Source: CADDYT01 sp035294125 (GTDB lineage Bacteria; Chloroflexota; Ktedonobacteria; Ktedonobacterales; Ktedonobacteraceae). From it: a stretch of DNA of 64,000 nucleotides. Shown here one piece after another: positions 8,381 to 16,859 of the stretch. The position numbers and the translations under genes were made by a program. The stretch is taken from positions 62,001-126,000 of the forward strand of contig DATGLM010000077.1 in NCBI GenBank assembly GCA_035294125.1, given 5' to 3'. The notes below the pieces were generated by a model. The model worked only from the letters and a program-made list of their open reading frames with translations. It was not told the origin of the DNA and did no database searches. Within the stretch, counting starts at the first letter, position 1. Every line of letters begins with the position of its first letter.

Positions 8381-9319
8381 CTACCTGAACAACTCCGTTA
8401 CGGAGCGCCCATCGTGGATGCGGCTGATGGCTCCGGCGAAGAGTTCGGCGACGGAGAGGATGGTCATGTTGGGGAGGCGCTTGCTTTCGGGCTGGGGGAT
8501 GGTGTCGGTGACGACGATCTCTTCAATGTCGGCGTTGCTGAGGCGTTCCAGGGCCGGGCCGGAGAAGATGCCGTGGGAGACGCAGCAGTAGACATCGCGC
8601 GCGCCGCCCTCCTTGACGACACGCACCGCCTGCGTGATGGAGCCTGCGGTGTCGATCTCCTCGTCGACGATGAGGGCATGACGGCCCTCGACGCTGCCGA
8701 TGACGTTCTTGGCCTCGGTCAAACCGTTGTTGCCCAGGCGACGCTTCTCGACGATGGCGAGCGGGGCGTTGAGCCGATCTGCCAGCTTGCGCGCCTTCTT
8801 GGCGAAGCCTTCGTCAGCGGAGACAACCGTGAAATCGTCTATCTCCTTCTCGACAAAGTAGCGCGCCTGGAGAATCTGCGCGGTCAGTTCATCGACGGGG
8901 ATGTTGAAAAAACCCTGGATCTGCCCGGCGTGCATGTCCATTGTCAGCACGCGGTGCGCGCCCGCGACGGTGATGCAATCGGCGATCAGGCGGGCGGTGA
9001 TGGGAACGCGAGGCTGATCTTTCTTATCGGTGCGTCCATAGGCATAGTAAGGAATCACAGCGGTGATGCGGTTGGCGGAGGCACGTTTGAAAGCGTCGAT
9101 CATGATAAGTAGTTCCATGATCGAGCGATTGACGGGCGAACTGAATGGCTGGACGATAAAGACATCCTTCCCCCGGACATTCTCATTGATTTTGACAAAA
9201 ATATTTTCATTGCTGAACTGAAATACATCAGCATTGCCCAGCGGAATGCCAAGATGGCGACAGATTGCGACTGCCAGTTGTGGGTTTGCGTTACCCGAAA
9301 AGACACACAGATCGTCCAT
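8381..9319 (-). CDS. prs: Ribose-phosphate pyrophosphokinase (PRPP synthetase)
   Basis: 312 residues, the normal length for class I PRPP synthetases. Visible features are the start FSGNANPQLA, the ATP/flexible-loop region YYAYGRTDKKDQPRVPI, the metal-binding LTMDMHAGQIQGFF, and the PRPP-binding loop near 218-230 (VDEEIDTAGSIT; the usual DD is DE here). It makes PRPP from ribose 5-phosphate and ATP for nucleotide, His and Trp synthesis. The ATG is preceded by AGGAGGTACTC, a very good ribosome-binding site. The gene is probably transcribed alone from the promoter just upstream. Confidence 0.97.
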   Translation of the reverse strand: MDDLCVFSGNANPQLAVAICRHLGIPLGNADVFQFSNENIFVKINENVRGKDVFIVQPFSSPVNRSIMELLIMIDAFKRASANRITAVIPYYAYGRTDKKDQPRVPITARLIADCITVAGAHRVLTMDMHAGQIQGFFNIPVDELTAQILQARYFVEKEIDDFTVVSADEGFAKKARKLADRLNAPLAIVEKRRLGNNGLTEAKNVIGSVEGRHALIVDEEIDTAGSITQAVRVVKEGGARDVYCCVSHGIFSGPALERLSNADIEEIVVTDTIPQPESKRLPNMTILSVAELFAGAISRIHDGRSVTELFR

Positions 9320-9338
9320 GAGTACCTCCTGATTATTG

Positions 9339-9368
9339 AGTATATCATATCTATTCTGTTTGACGCAA
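9339..9368 (-). promoter_or_regulatory. prs: Putative prs promoter
   Basis: On the minus strand TTGCGT (9368-9363) and TATACT (9344-9339) are separated by 18 bases. The predicted transcript would start only a short way upstream of the AGGAGG site of prs, giving a very short leader. Confidence 0.4.
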
Positions 9369-9424
9369 AAATTGGCATGCTATTGAAAACCTGTTCCGAC
9401 GCTCAAATGACATGCGCGAAGCTC

Positions 9425-9453
9425 TGCTCAGCGTCTCTACGGGACGCTGAGCA
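9425..9453. repeat. 11-bp inverted repeat spanning the acyltransferase stop codon
   Basis: Arms 9425-9435 and 9443-9453 (TGCTCAGCGTC and its complement) flank a 7-base loop that contains the TAG stop codon (9439-9437) of the acyltransferase gene. There is no T-tract. It is one of several palindromes placed on stop codons in this window. Confidence 0.75.
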
Positions 9454-10708
9454 AGTCCTGTAGCTCGTTCCAGGCGTAGACGAGGGGTGCCTCGCCATAG
9501 CCGGTTTCACCTACGCGCACCTTCATAACCATATCGCCAGCGGTCGGCTTCCAGGTAAGCGAGTCGGCAGATTGGATCAGGCCGAGTCGTTCGGCATAGC
9601 GTAGAAAAGCCTGCACCCGTTCCCGCGCCTGCTGTGGTTGCAGGAGTCGTTCGTCGACCTTCCGTCCTGCCTCTACCAGCCTGGCAGCCTGCTCGCTGAT
9701 GGTGTTAACCGCGTCATCTAAAGTAAACGTTGAACGGGTACGGTTGGCCGCAACGAGGAAGCCGCTGCCAAGCTGCGTGCAGGTGAAATGGGCGTTCCCG
9801 CGCCAGGTTGCTTGCAGTTGCGCATCCAGTTCGTGATTAGACAGCGACGGAGCGTGTGGGATAGGTGGGGCAACATCAATGAAGATGGCGGGACGCTGCG
9901 TCGTCATGAAATCATACATGATATAGATGGGGAGAATCGTCAAGTCAGGAGGACCCAGGCGCAGCAGGCGATGCAGCCCGGAGTTGATGGGGCTGAGCGT
10001 GCCGGTTGGTGAAAGCTGTCCTTCCGGTGCGGTGAAGAGAGAGTTGCCGTTCCAGAGCACCACCCCCAGATCGGATATCTCCTGTTTGATACGCAGCGCG
10101 AGGTAACGTTCCATGCGACGGCGCACCGGCTCCAGCAAAATATCAAGCGTCTGGAAGGGGAGGAGGGCATGAAAGTAGCGCCAGGTGAGCAGGCGCGAGA
10201 GGTGCTGGCCGGCCAGTTGCTGGTAGGAAACGCGAGCCGAGGAAGCAAGTTCACGGACGAATGCGGGCGTGAACGCCTCGCTGGCTCGCACGTCGCCCTC
10301 GACTTGCAACAGGTGGCGTACCCATTCCGTGCCTGCGCGCTGGGTAAGCTGCTCGATGGGATGCGCGCCGACCCAATGCAGAAACGGACCAAGTGAAATC
10401 GGATAGAGCAGGTGTGAGAGCCAGCGCGGGCGCGGCAGCAGGCGCGCAAGATATCCCCTTTCAAAGGCGTCGGCCCGCAAAGCGAACTGAATCTCACCGG
10501 CCAGGGCGCGCCGACCGCGATGAAAGAAGAGGGGCGGAATAGAGACGATGGAGTCCAGGTCGCGCTTGTGCGAGATCGCCAGGTAGGTGTGGATCGTTTC
10601 AGGATCGTTTTCAAGGCCGCTGACTTCGATATCAAAGAAGCGTTTGCTAAAAAAGGAGAAGAGAGCGACAATGACGGTACGGATCAGGAATCTAAGATAA
10701 CTGCTCAT
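9437..10708 (-). CDS. PlsB/PlsC-like glycerolipid acyltransferase
   Basis: 423 residues. The acyltransferase motif HxxxxD is present as HKRDLD (His47-Asp52), and a second block, FTAPEGQLSPTG, matches the PEG motif that binds the glycerol phosphate. The N-terminus is hydrophobic (residues 8-20), suggesting membrane association. It probably transfers an acyl chain to glycerol 3-phosphate or lysophosphatidate during phospholipid synthesis. A long middle section (100-220) and a C-terminal 150 residues are not typical of PlsC, so a plsB-like architecture or a specialised acyltransferase is possible. It is transcribed away from galU, with a 190-base gap holding a 72-base palindrome. Confidence 0.75.
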   Translation of the reverse strand: MSSYLRFLIRTVIVALFSFFSKRFFDIEVSGLENDPETIHTYLAISHKRDLDSIVSIPPLFFHRGRRALAGEIQFALRADAFERGYLARLLPRPRWLSHLLYPISLGPFLHWVGAHPIEQLTQRAGTEWVRHLLQVEGDVRASEAFTPAFVRELASSARVSYQQLAGQHLSRLLTWRYFHALLPFQTLDILLEPVRRRMERYLALRIKQEISDLGVVLWNGNSLFTAPEGQLSPTGTLSPINSGLHRLLRLGPPDLTILPIYIMYDFMTTQRPAIFIDVAPPIPHAPSLSNHELDAQLQATWRGNAHFTCTQLGSGFLVAANRTRSTFTLDDAVNTISEQAARLVEAGRKVDERLLQPQQARERVQAFLRYAERLGLIQSADSLTWKPTAGDMVMKVRVGETGYGEAPLVYAWNELQDLLSVP

Positions 10709-10831
10709 TACTTTCCCCTGCCTTCACGGTAGTATTTAGCTGAAAGCTTCCCGTGGGAAACCTCCATTGGTATTATACCCGCTCGACAGGGATGTATGTG
10801 TACAATCATTCGTATTCACGGGTGATTATTG

Positions 10832-10903
10832 AATAGTGAATGGGAGCGGCCAGAATGGGGAAGCTCGCGAGCTTCCCCATTCTGGCCGCTCCCATTCACT
10901 ATT
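10832..10903. repeat. 72-base perfect palindrome without loop, overlapping the galU stop codon
   Basis: Bases 10832-10867 are the exact reverse complement of 10868-10903, with the centre at the 14-base palindrome AAGCTCGCGAGCTT. The galU stop codon (10901-10899) lies near one end, so the last galU bases form part of the cruciform. No T-run follows on either strand. It could be a terminator or an mRNA 3'-end stabiliser, or a DNA cruciform. Confidence 0.9.
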
Positions 10904-11777
10904 TCGCGCCTGCTCCCTCAAGGGCCTGCCGCATGAAGGTTTTAAGAGCTGGGGCGATATCGGGGCGTTTCAGACCGTAGGAGATGGAGGTGGTGAGCAA
11001 GCCCAACGGTGTTCCGGTGTCGTAGCGAATGCCGTTGAATTCGATCCCATAGCAGTGCCCGGCTCGCGCCTGCATTTCGATGGCATCGGTAATTTGAATC
11101 TCTCCACCTCTACCGGGCGGCGTCTTTTCCAGCAGTGCAAAGATGTCGGGCGTCAGGATGTAGCGACCTGCCACCGCAAGGTCAGAAGGGGCCTCCTCCA
11201 GCGGTGGTTTCTCTACCAGGTGGGTAACTTTGACAACATCATTACCCAGTTCCTCAACGGAAGCGATGCCCAGCGAGGGAATCTGGTCTGGCGGCGCGTG
11301 GAAGAGCGAGAGCACGCTGCTTCCATATTGCTCGAATATCTCATTCATTTTCGGCAGAACGGGGGTCTCCGGGTCTACGAGGTCGTCGCCCAGCATGACG
11401 ATGAATGGTTCATCGCCTACCAGTTCCTTCGCGCACAGCACGGCATGCCCCAGTCCCAGCGGTTCCGGCTGGAGTACAGATTTGTAGGTTGCCATCGACT
11501 GCACTTTACGCAGTTCCTGCAATTCCTGGCGTTTGCCCTTGCGCTGCAAGACCTCTTCCAGCTCTGGAAATGGTTTAAAGTGATCGCTGATGCTCTGCTT
11601 CGTTTGACTGATGACAAAGATGATCTCTTCGATGCCAGCCTCGACCGCCTCTTCCACGATATATTGCAACGTCGGCTTATCGACGAGCGGCAACATCTCT
11701 TTCGGAATCACCTTGCTGGCCGGTAAAATGCGTGTCCCCAGACCGGCTACAGGCAAGACGGCTTTACGAATTTGCAT
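10899..11777 (-). CDS. galU: UTP--glucose-1-phosphate uridylyltransferase
   Basis: 292 residues, typical of bacterial GalU. The nucleotide-binding start KAVLPVAGLGTRILPASKVIPKEML has its signature Gly-rich loop and the PKEML motif. KPTLQYIVEEA, MLGDDLVD (metal/UTP binding), VEKP and GRYILTPDIF follow in the usual order. It makes UDP-glucose from UTP and glucose 1-phosphate for polysaccharides and glycolipids. It appears to be a single-gene unit bounded by a divergent ADP-ribosylglycohydrolase upstream and the 72-base palindrome at its 3' end. Confidence 0.96.
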   Translation of the reverse strand: MQIRKAVLPVAGLGTRILPASKVIPKEMLPLVDKPTLQYIVEEAVEAGIEEIIFVISQTKQSISDHFKPFPELEEVLQRKGKRQELQELRKVQSMATYKSVLQPEPLGLGHAVLCAKELVGDEPFIVMLGDDLVDPETPVLPKMNEIFEQYGSSVLSLFHAPPDQIPSLGIASVEELGNDVVKVTHLVEKPPLEEAPSDLAVAGRYILTPDIFALLEKTPPGRGGEIQITDAIEMQARAGHCYGIEFNGIRYDTGTPLGLLTTSISYGLKRPDIAPALKTFMRQALEGAGAK

Positions 11778-11899
11778 AAATCCTCCTCACATCAGATAGA
11801 ATCACGTTGCCACTATTGTAGGGGAAATGGCCTTTGCGGTCAACCTGCGCTATAATAGCGCCTGGTGTTACCTGCAAACTCAACAAAAGGAAAGAGCGT

Positions 11900-12922
11900 A
11901 TGGAACGATCGATAGCAAAGCAGCGAGCGGCGGGCTGCCTTTTTGGGCTGGCGCTGGGTGACGCGCTGGGAGCGGCCACAGAATTTTTGAGCGTCAGCGA
12001 GATTCTGCGTCGTTTCCCCCCTGCTGGCCCGCAGGCGCCGGAGGGGCATCCCGCGCGCGTAACCGATGATACACAGATGACGCTGGCGGTGGGCGAGGCG
12101 TTGCTGGAGGCGGCACGGCCCTATAGCGCGCGGACGCTGGAGCAACCGCTGCGTCGCGCCTTCGTCACCTGGGCTAACAGCCCTGACAATAACCGCGCTC
12201 CCGGCATGACCTGCATGCGCGCCTGCGATAACCTTGCTCGCGGCATGCCCTGGTATGTGGCGACCGTTCACTCCTCCAAGGGCTGTGGGGCCAATATGCG
12301 GGTTGCGCCGGTAGGCCTGCTGCCGCCGGGCAGGGACGGCTTGACGGAGACGACCCGCGCCGCCATCGCCCAGTTTCAGGCCGCGCTGACACATGGACAC
12401 CCGACGGCGCTGGCGGCAGCCGATCTGACAGCTTACGCCATCGCCGACCTGATTGCCGGGAACGAGCCCGGCACGCTTCCAGATCGCCTGCGTCACTATG
12501 CCCAGAGCCAGCAATTCATCTACCACGAAGACTGGCTCGGCCCCCTCTGGCAGCAACCCGGCATCGATCATCCTCAGGAGTTCATTGCTCGCGGCTGGCA
12601 GGAGTGCCTGCACATTCTCGACCGGCTCGATGTCGCGCTCAAGGTCGCAGACCGCCAGAGCGACCCGTGCGACGCAACCGGGGCGGGGTGGGTGGCCGAG
12701 GAAGCCTTCGCCACCGGCATGCTCTGCTTCCTCCTCTTTCCCGATGACCCGGTAGCCGCCATCCGCCGCGCCGCCGTCACCTCCGGCGACTCCGACTCCA
12801 TCGCCTGTCTCACCGGCGCCTTTGTCGGCGCCGCGCACGGCCTGCAAGCCTGGCCGACAGCCTGGAGACGCAACATCGAGTATTATGATCGTCTCAGCAG
12901 GCTGAGCGAGGCGTGGGAATAG
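11900..12922 (+). CDS. ADP-ribosylglycohydrolase family protein (DraG-like)
   Basis: 340 residues from the ATG at 11900, which has AAAGGAAAGAG upstream. The family's metal-binding motifs are present: the N-terminal GCLFGLALGDALGAATEF, then VTDDTQMTL with the dinuclear Mg/Mn ligands, an active-site GxxxRVAPVGLL segment, and the C-terminal SGDSDSIACLTGAFVGAAHG. Such enzymes remove ADP-ribose from proteins, small molecules or DNA. It is transcribed divergently from galU. No ADP-ribosyltransferase gene is nearby, so the substrate is unknown. Confidence 0.92.
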   Translation: MERSIAKQRAAGCLFGLALGDALGAATEFLSVSEILRRFPPAGPQAPEGHPARVTDDTQMTLAVGEALLEAARPYSARTLEQPLRRAFVTWANSPDNNRAPGMTCMRACDNLARGMPWYVATVHSSKGCGANMRVAPVGLLPPGRDGLTETTRAAIAQFQAALTHGHPTALAAADLTAYAIADLIAGNEPGTLPDRLRHYAQSQQFIYHEDWLGPLWQQPGIDHPQEFIARGWQECLHILDRLDVALKVADRQSDPCDATGAGWVAEEAFATGMLCFLLFPDDPVAAIRRAAVTSGDSDSIACLTGAFVGAAHGLQAWPTAWRRNIEYYDRLSRLSEAWE

Positions 12923-12949
12923 CATGCCCGGAACGTTTTTTCGTCGATT

Positions 12950-15613
12950 TCACTTGCTCAGAAACCCACCCGGATTGAGGATGCCCTGTGGGTCCCAGCG
13001 CGCCTTGAGCTTTTGCATGATGTCGAGTGTCTGCGGCTGGTAGCCCCATCTCTCAATCTCACTTTCATATTCGACAGGCATGCTCAAGACTGCTGCGTAG
13101 CCTTCGGCGGCTAAGGCGGGCTGGCGGAGGGAGTTGAGCCATGCCCTGGCCTCCTCGGGGCTGTCAAAGGTGGCGCTGGCGTAGAGCAGGCCGTTGCCGA
13201 TGTCGGCGAGGAAGGTGCCTCTGCTCAGCAGAGAGGCTTGATCTTGCGCGTAGGCAGGAAGTGCGCTGGCGGGCAGGCCAATGCGGAGGAGCAGAGCGTC
13301 ACCAGATGCGCTGCCCAACAGAGAGGCCCAGAGGTCGCTGCCCGTCGGGGCTTCGACTTCGAGCGGTTCGGGTGCGCCTGTCTCGCGGAGGGAGCGTCGT
13401 ACAGCAGCGAGTTCGGCCTGCACGTCTTCGGGAAGCCCTTCGGCTGTATAGGCGAGCAGTCCGCCACCCTGTACCAGTTCAGAGAAGGTCGGGCCGACGA
13501 GATGGGAAAGAGAGGAGGGTGTTCCCCGGAGCAGGACGATGGCGGAGGAGACGAGGGCTTGAGGCAGCATCCGCCGCGCCCAGAGCAGGCCGTGGCGCTG
13601 GTCATCGACGGGGAAGAGCAGGGTGCGCCGGGCGCGTGGAGGGACGGCGATCTTGAGCGTGAGATCGCTCAGCAGGCCCAGCGTGCCGTGCGAACCAGCA
13701 AAGATTTTCGTGAGGTCGAAGCCAGCCACATTTTTGATGACGGGACGCCCGGCCCGAATGACGCGCCCGTCGCCCAGCACAATGTTGGCGCAGAGCACGA
13801 GGTCGCGCAGCGAGTTGTAACGCATGCGCAGGGGAGCATTGATGTTGGCGGCGACCAGGCCGCCGATGGTGGCTTGCGGCCAGGGGGAGACGAGCGGCAC
13901 CTGCTTATGGTCGCTTGCCAGGAATGCCTGTAGCTCTGAGAAAGGCGTTCCGGCCCCGACTGTCACGTACAGGTCATCGGGCGCGTAGGTCTTGATGCCG
14001 CGCAGCTGCGCGGTGGAGAGTATTGTATCGACTTTGCGCTTGCCCGATTCCGTTTCTACCATTGCCGTCACCTCAGCGCCGGTGATGTGTACGCTTTTGC
14101 CTGCTGCTGCCAGAGCGCACAATCCTCCGGCAGCCTCTTGCGTCGATGCAGGGGTAAATACCTGTTGCGGAATGTCGCCTGTTTGCGCAGGAAGATGGAC
14201 GATGCCTGCAGTGGTACCTGAGCCATTTGCCATCACTGAAGGGAAAATTTTGCCGGGATTGAGCAGGTTGAGCGGGTCGAAGACCTGTTTCACATCCAGC
14301 ATGGCAGATAGTTCGGCGTCGTTAAACATGAGCGGCATGTACTCGCGCTTCTCGATGCCGATGCCGTGCTCGCCGCTCACGCTGCCGTCCTTATGCACTA
14401 CCATCTCGACCATTTCCCAGCTAGCATGATGGACGCGCTCCATCAGGCCGGGGTCCTTCGAGTCGGCGACGAGGATCAGCGGGTGCAGGTTGCCATCGCC
14501 CGCGTGGAAGACATGCCCGGCCTGCAAGTGGTAGCGATCAAGAAGCATGTTGATCTCGCCCAGCGTCTCGGCCAGGCGGCTGCGCGGGACGGTGACATCG
14601 ACGGTGTAGTAGGAGGGGGTCAGACGCGTGATGGCACCGGCGGCGCTTTTGCGCGCCAGCCAGATGGCGTTGCGTTCCTCCTCGCTGCTCGCGATGCGCA
14701 GGCCGAGTGCCTTGTTCACGCGCATAATGTCGGCAATCTCGCTTACCTGCGCGTCCAGACTTTCGGGGTAGCCATCGACCTCGATGATCAGCGCGGCCCC
14801 GGCCTCGATTGGCAGTCCGGCATGAGCAAAGGGTTCGACAATGCGGATGATCTTCTGGTCCATCATCTCCATCGTTGCCGGGACCAGTCCGGCGGCAATC
14901 ACGGCGGAAACGGCCACGCCAGCCTGCTCAATCGAATCGAAGATGGCCAGCATGGTCTTGACGGCTGGCGGATTGCGCACCAATCGCACAGTGATGGCGG
15001 TCATGAGGGCTAGCATACCCTCGCTGCCTGTGAGCAGGCCGCAGAGGTCGTAGGCGGGATAATCAAGGGCGCGGCCACCGATGCGCACATTGCGTCCGTC
15101 GGCCAGTACCACATCCATGCCTATCACATAGTTGGTGGTGACGCCATACTTGAAGCAGTGCGGACCTCCGGAGTTCTCCGCCACGTTGCCTCCAATGCTC
15201 GAGGCGCGCTGGCTGGCCGGGTCAGGTGGGAAGTAGAGGCCATATTCGCGCGCCCGCTCGTCCAGCCGCAAATTGATGACACACGGCTCGGCAACGGCGT
15301 AGCGGCCATAAGTATCCACATCAAGAATATGATTCATATGCGAGAAGGCCACGATAACGCCGCCGCGATCGGCTACCGCGCCGCCGGAAAGGCCGGTTCC
15401 TGCTCCACGCGCCACCAGCGGTACTTCGTATTCAGCAGCCCAGCGCACCAGGCGCACCACGTCCTCCACCGAGCAGGGCAGCACTACCGCCTGTGGGGAG
15501 CCGCGATCCAGTCCCGCATCCAGTTCGTAAGCCACAAGCGCCGCCTCATCGGTGAATACCTGCCCGCGAGGAAACAACGCCCGCAGCGCCTCCTTCGCCT
15601 TTTCCGTGAACAT
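12950..15613 (-). CDS. Fused GlcD-GlcE FAD-linked oxidase (glycolate/lactate dehydrogenase type)
   Basis: 887 residues from the ATG at 15613, which has AAAGG upstream; earlier in-frame starts lie in sequence unlike the family. Residues 1 to about 465 are a complete GlcD: PCMH-type FAD domain (VARGAGTGLSGGAV, PPDPASQRASSIGGNVAENSGG), then the C-terminal cap with HAGDGNLHPLI and SGEHGIGIEKREYM. From about 490 a second FAD-binding domain of GlcE type follows (TVGAGTPFSELQ, ATIGGLVAANI, KNVAGFDLTKIFAGSHGTLG). In Escherichia coli these are separate subunits that work with the iron-sulfur protein GlcF. No glcF is nearby. The likely reaction is oxidation of a 2-hydroxy acid to the 2-oxo acid. Confidence 0.9.
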   Translation of the reverse strand: MFTEKAKEALRALFPRGQVFTDEAALVAYELDAGLDRGSPQAVVLPCSVEDVVRLVRWAAEYEVPLVARGAGTGLSGGAVADRGGVIVAFSHMNHILDVDTYGRYAVAEPCVINLRLDERAREYGLYFPPDPASQRASSIGGNVAENSGGPHCFKYGVTTNYVIGMDVVLADGRNVRIGGRALDYPAYDLCGLLTGSEGMLALMTAITVRLVRNPPAVKTMLAIFDSIEQAGVAVSAVIAAGLVPATMEMMDQKIIRIVEPFAHAGLPIEAGAALIIEVDGYPESLDAQVSEIADIMRVNKALGLRIASSEEERNAIWLARKSAAGAITRLTPSYYTVDVTVPRSRLAETLGEINMLLDRYHLQAGHVFHAGDGNLHPLILVADSKDPGLMERVHHASWEMVEMVVHKDGSVSGEHGIGIEKREYMPLMFNDAELSAMLDVKQVFDPLNLLNPGKIFPSVMANGSGTTAGIVHLPAQTGDIPQQVFTPASTQEAAGGLCALAAAGKSVHITGAEVTAMVETESGKRKVDTILSTAQLRGIKTYAPDDLYVTVGAGTPFSELQAFLASDHKQVPLVSPWPQATIGGLVAANINAPLRMRYNSLRDLVLCANIVLGDGRVIRAGRPVIKNVAGFDLTKIFAGSHGTLGLLSDLTLKIAVPPRARRTLLFPVDDQRHGLLWARRMLPQALVSSAIVLLRGTPSSLSHLVGPTFSELVQGGGLLAYTAEGLPEDVQAELAAVRRSLRETGAPEPLEVEAPTGSDLWASLLGSASGDALLLRIGLPASALPAYAQDQASLLSRGTFLADIGNGLLYASATFDSPEEARAWLNSLRQPALAAEGYAAVLSMPVEYESEIERWGYQPQTLDIMQKLKARWDPQGILNPGGFLSK

Positions 15614-15730
15614 CCTGGCGTACCTTTCGTAGGGGCGATGCCCTGTGCTCACCCACTGGAGTCCGATTGAGAATATCGTTTGGTTACCCGGCAGGCTAGC
15701 CCCAGGCATCGCCCTTATAGACACATGCGA

Positions 15731-15742
15731 GCGGCTAGCCGC
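15731..15742. repeat. 12-base palindrome centred on the maoC stop codon
   Basis: GCGGCTAGCCGC is a perfect palindrome whose centre is the TAG stop codon of the hydratase gene at 15735-16193. It is short enough to be chance on its own, but it matches the placement of longer palindromes at other stop codons here. Confidence 0.5.
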
Positions 15743-16193
15743 GTGCTGGTAGCGCGGCCACAAAGCTGCCGGTGGCCTTCACCTCGCCGTTCTGGTCTGC
15801 GGCTTGAAGCTTACCCGCGATGCGTTTCTCGCCATCGGCCTCGTACTTCTCGCTGATGGTGCCGGTACAGGTAATTACGTCGTCGAGATGCGCCATGCCC
15901 TTGAAGCGCACATCGAACTTGCGCAGGGCCGTCGGACCGACGTAATCGCTCAAGAGCTGGCCCAGGAAGCCCATAATCAGCATACCGTGCGCGATGATGC
16001 CGCCGGTGCCGATCATTTCGCCGATCTTCGGGTCGGTATGTAGCGGGTTGAAATCGCCGGATGCGCCCGCGTAGCGCACCAGTTGCAGGTGCGTGATGCC
16101 CGGCTTGACCAGCTTCGGAATCTCGTCGCCTACCCGCACGTCTTCAAAATAGCGTTTCGCTGGTGCCTGCACATTTTCCGCGTTTGTTGTCAT
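15735..16193 (-). CDS. MaoC-like (R)-specific enoyl-CoA hydratase subunit
   Basis: 152 residues from the ATG at 16193, which has GGAGGAGAG upstream. The hotdog-fold hydratase-2 motif is present as GASGDFNPLHTDP, with the catalytic Asp and His, followed by GGIIAHGMLIMGFLGQLL, the central helix region. It should hydrate a trans-2-enoyl thioester or dehydrate the 3-hydroxy form. It lies 22 bases downstream of a second hotdog gene (16216-16665). The two resemble the HadA/HadB type of paired dehydratase in which one subunit carries the catalytic residues. The divergent acyl-CoA synthetase suggests fatty-acid metabolism. Confidence 0.88.
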   Translation of the reverse strand: MTTNAENVQAPAKRYFEDVRVGDEIPKLVKPGITHLQLVRYAGASGDFNPLHTDPKIGEMIGTGGIIAHGMLIMGFLGQLLSDYVGPTALRKFDVRFKGMAHLDDVITCTGTISEKYEADGEKRIAGKLQAADQNGEVKATGSFVAALPARG

Positions 16194-16215
16194 TTTCTCT
16201 CCTCCGTAGGCTCTC

Positions 16216-16665
16216 TTACTCGCGTACAATCACAACCTGGCGTTCAATCAAGACGGGCTGGTCGCGCTGGTTGGTATAGCGCACTTCGATGGTGACGATA
16301 TCTATAGAGCCAGCAGCCCCTTTGCGTGTCTTGCCATCCACGATGGTTGCGGTACCAGTAAGCGTATCACCGGGGTAGATGGGAGCCAGATACTCGTATT
16401 CCTCTTCTCCATGCAGGACGCGCATGAGGTTCAATCCTGTGCTGGCAAGCTGCCTGCCCATCTGGGTGTTGCCCCAGAAGGTGAAAACGGTGGGCGCGGT
16501 AGGAAAAAGTGGCACATCGGGATAGCCTGCCGCCTGTGCCGCCTCGCGGCTATGATATATCGGATTGTCATCGCCAATGGCAAGCGCCAGTTCGTGAATC
16601 TTGCCGCGCTCGACTTCGATGGTAAATGGGGGGAAACTCTTCCCGATCATACTTTTATCAAACAT
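16216..16665 (-). CDS. MaoC-like dehydratase subunit (FAS1-type N-terminal hotdog)
   Basis: 149 residues of a single hotdog fold beginning MIGKSFPPFTIEVERGKIHELALAIGDDNPIYHSREAA-like, as in the N-terminal half of double-hotdog hydratases and in mycobacterial HadA. The region APTVFTFWG and LHGEEEYEYLAPIYPGDTL is typical. It lacks the full catalytic Asp/His motif of its neighbour, so it is probably the structural partner of the 152-residue subunit encoded next. It is the first gene of the pair and is transcribed divergently from the acyl-CoA synthetase. Confidence 0.85.
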   Translation of the reverse strand: MFDKSMIGKSFPPFTIEVERGKIHELALAIGDDNPIYHSREAAQAAGYPDVPLFPTAPTVFTFWGNTQMGRQLASTGLNLMRVLHGEEEYEYLAPIYPGDTLTGTATIVDGKTRKGAAGSIDIVTIEVRYTNQRDQPVLIERQVVIVRE

Positions 16666-16756
16666 GTGGTTTACTGCTCCTTCGTTGCTGACATAGAGCG
16701 TACTGCAAAGATAGTATCTGACCTGGAGATGCTGCCTGTCAAGGGCAAAAAAAAGC

Positions 16757-16785
16757 TTGACAATCGGGCTGCCAGGGTGTACTTT
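16757..16785 (+). promoter_or_regulatory. Putative promoter of the acyl-CoA synthetase gene
   Basis: TTGACA at 16757-16762 and TACTTT at 16780-16785 are separated by 17 bases, a near-consensus sigma70-type arrangement, about 75 bases upstream of the ATG at 16860. Confidence 0.5.
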
Positions 16786-16859
16786 TTAGGACAGGTCACG
16801 GTTCTGATACTATTTTGTACGCCTTCGTCTACTCACCTCGCTTTTTCAGGAGGGTAAAT

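Noticed and set aside
11840..12925. A 361-codon minus-strand frame opposite the ADP-ribosylglycohydrolase
   Set aside because: The plus-strand product has clear motifs and a good ribosome-binding site; the antisense frame has none.
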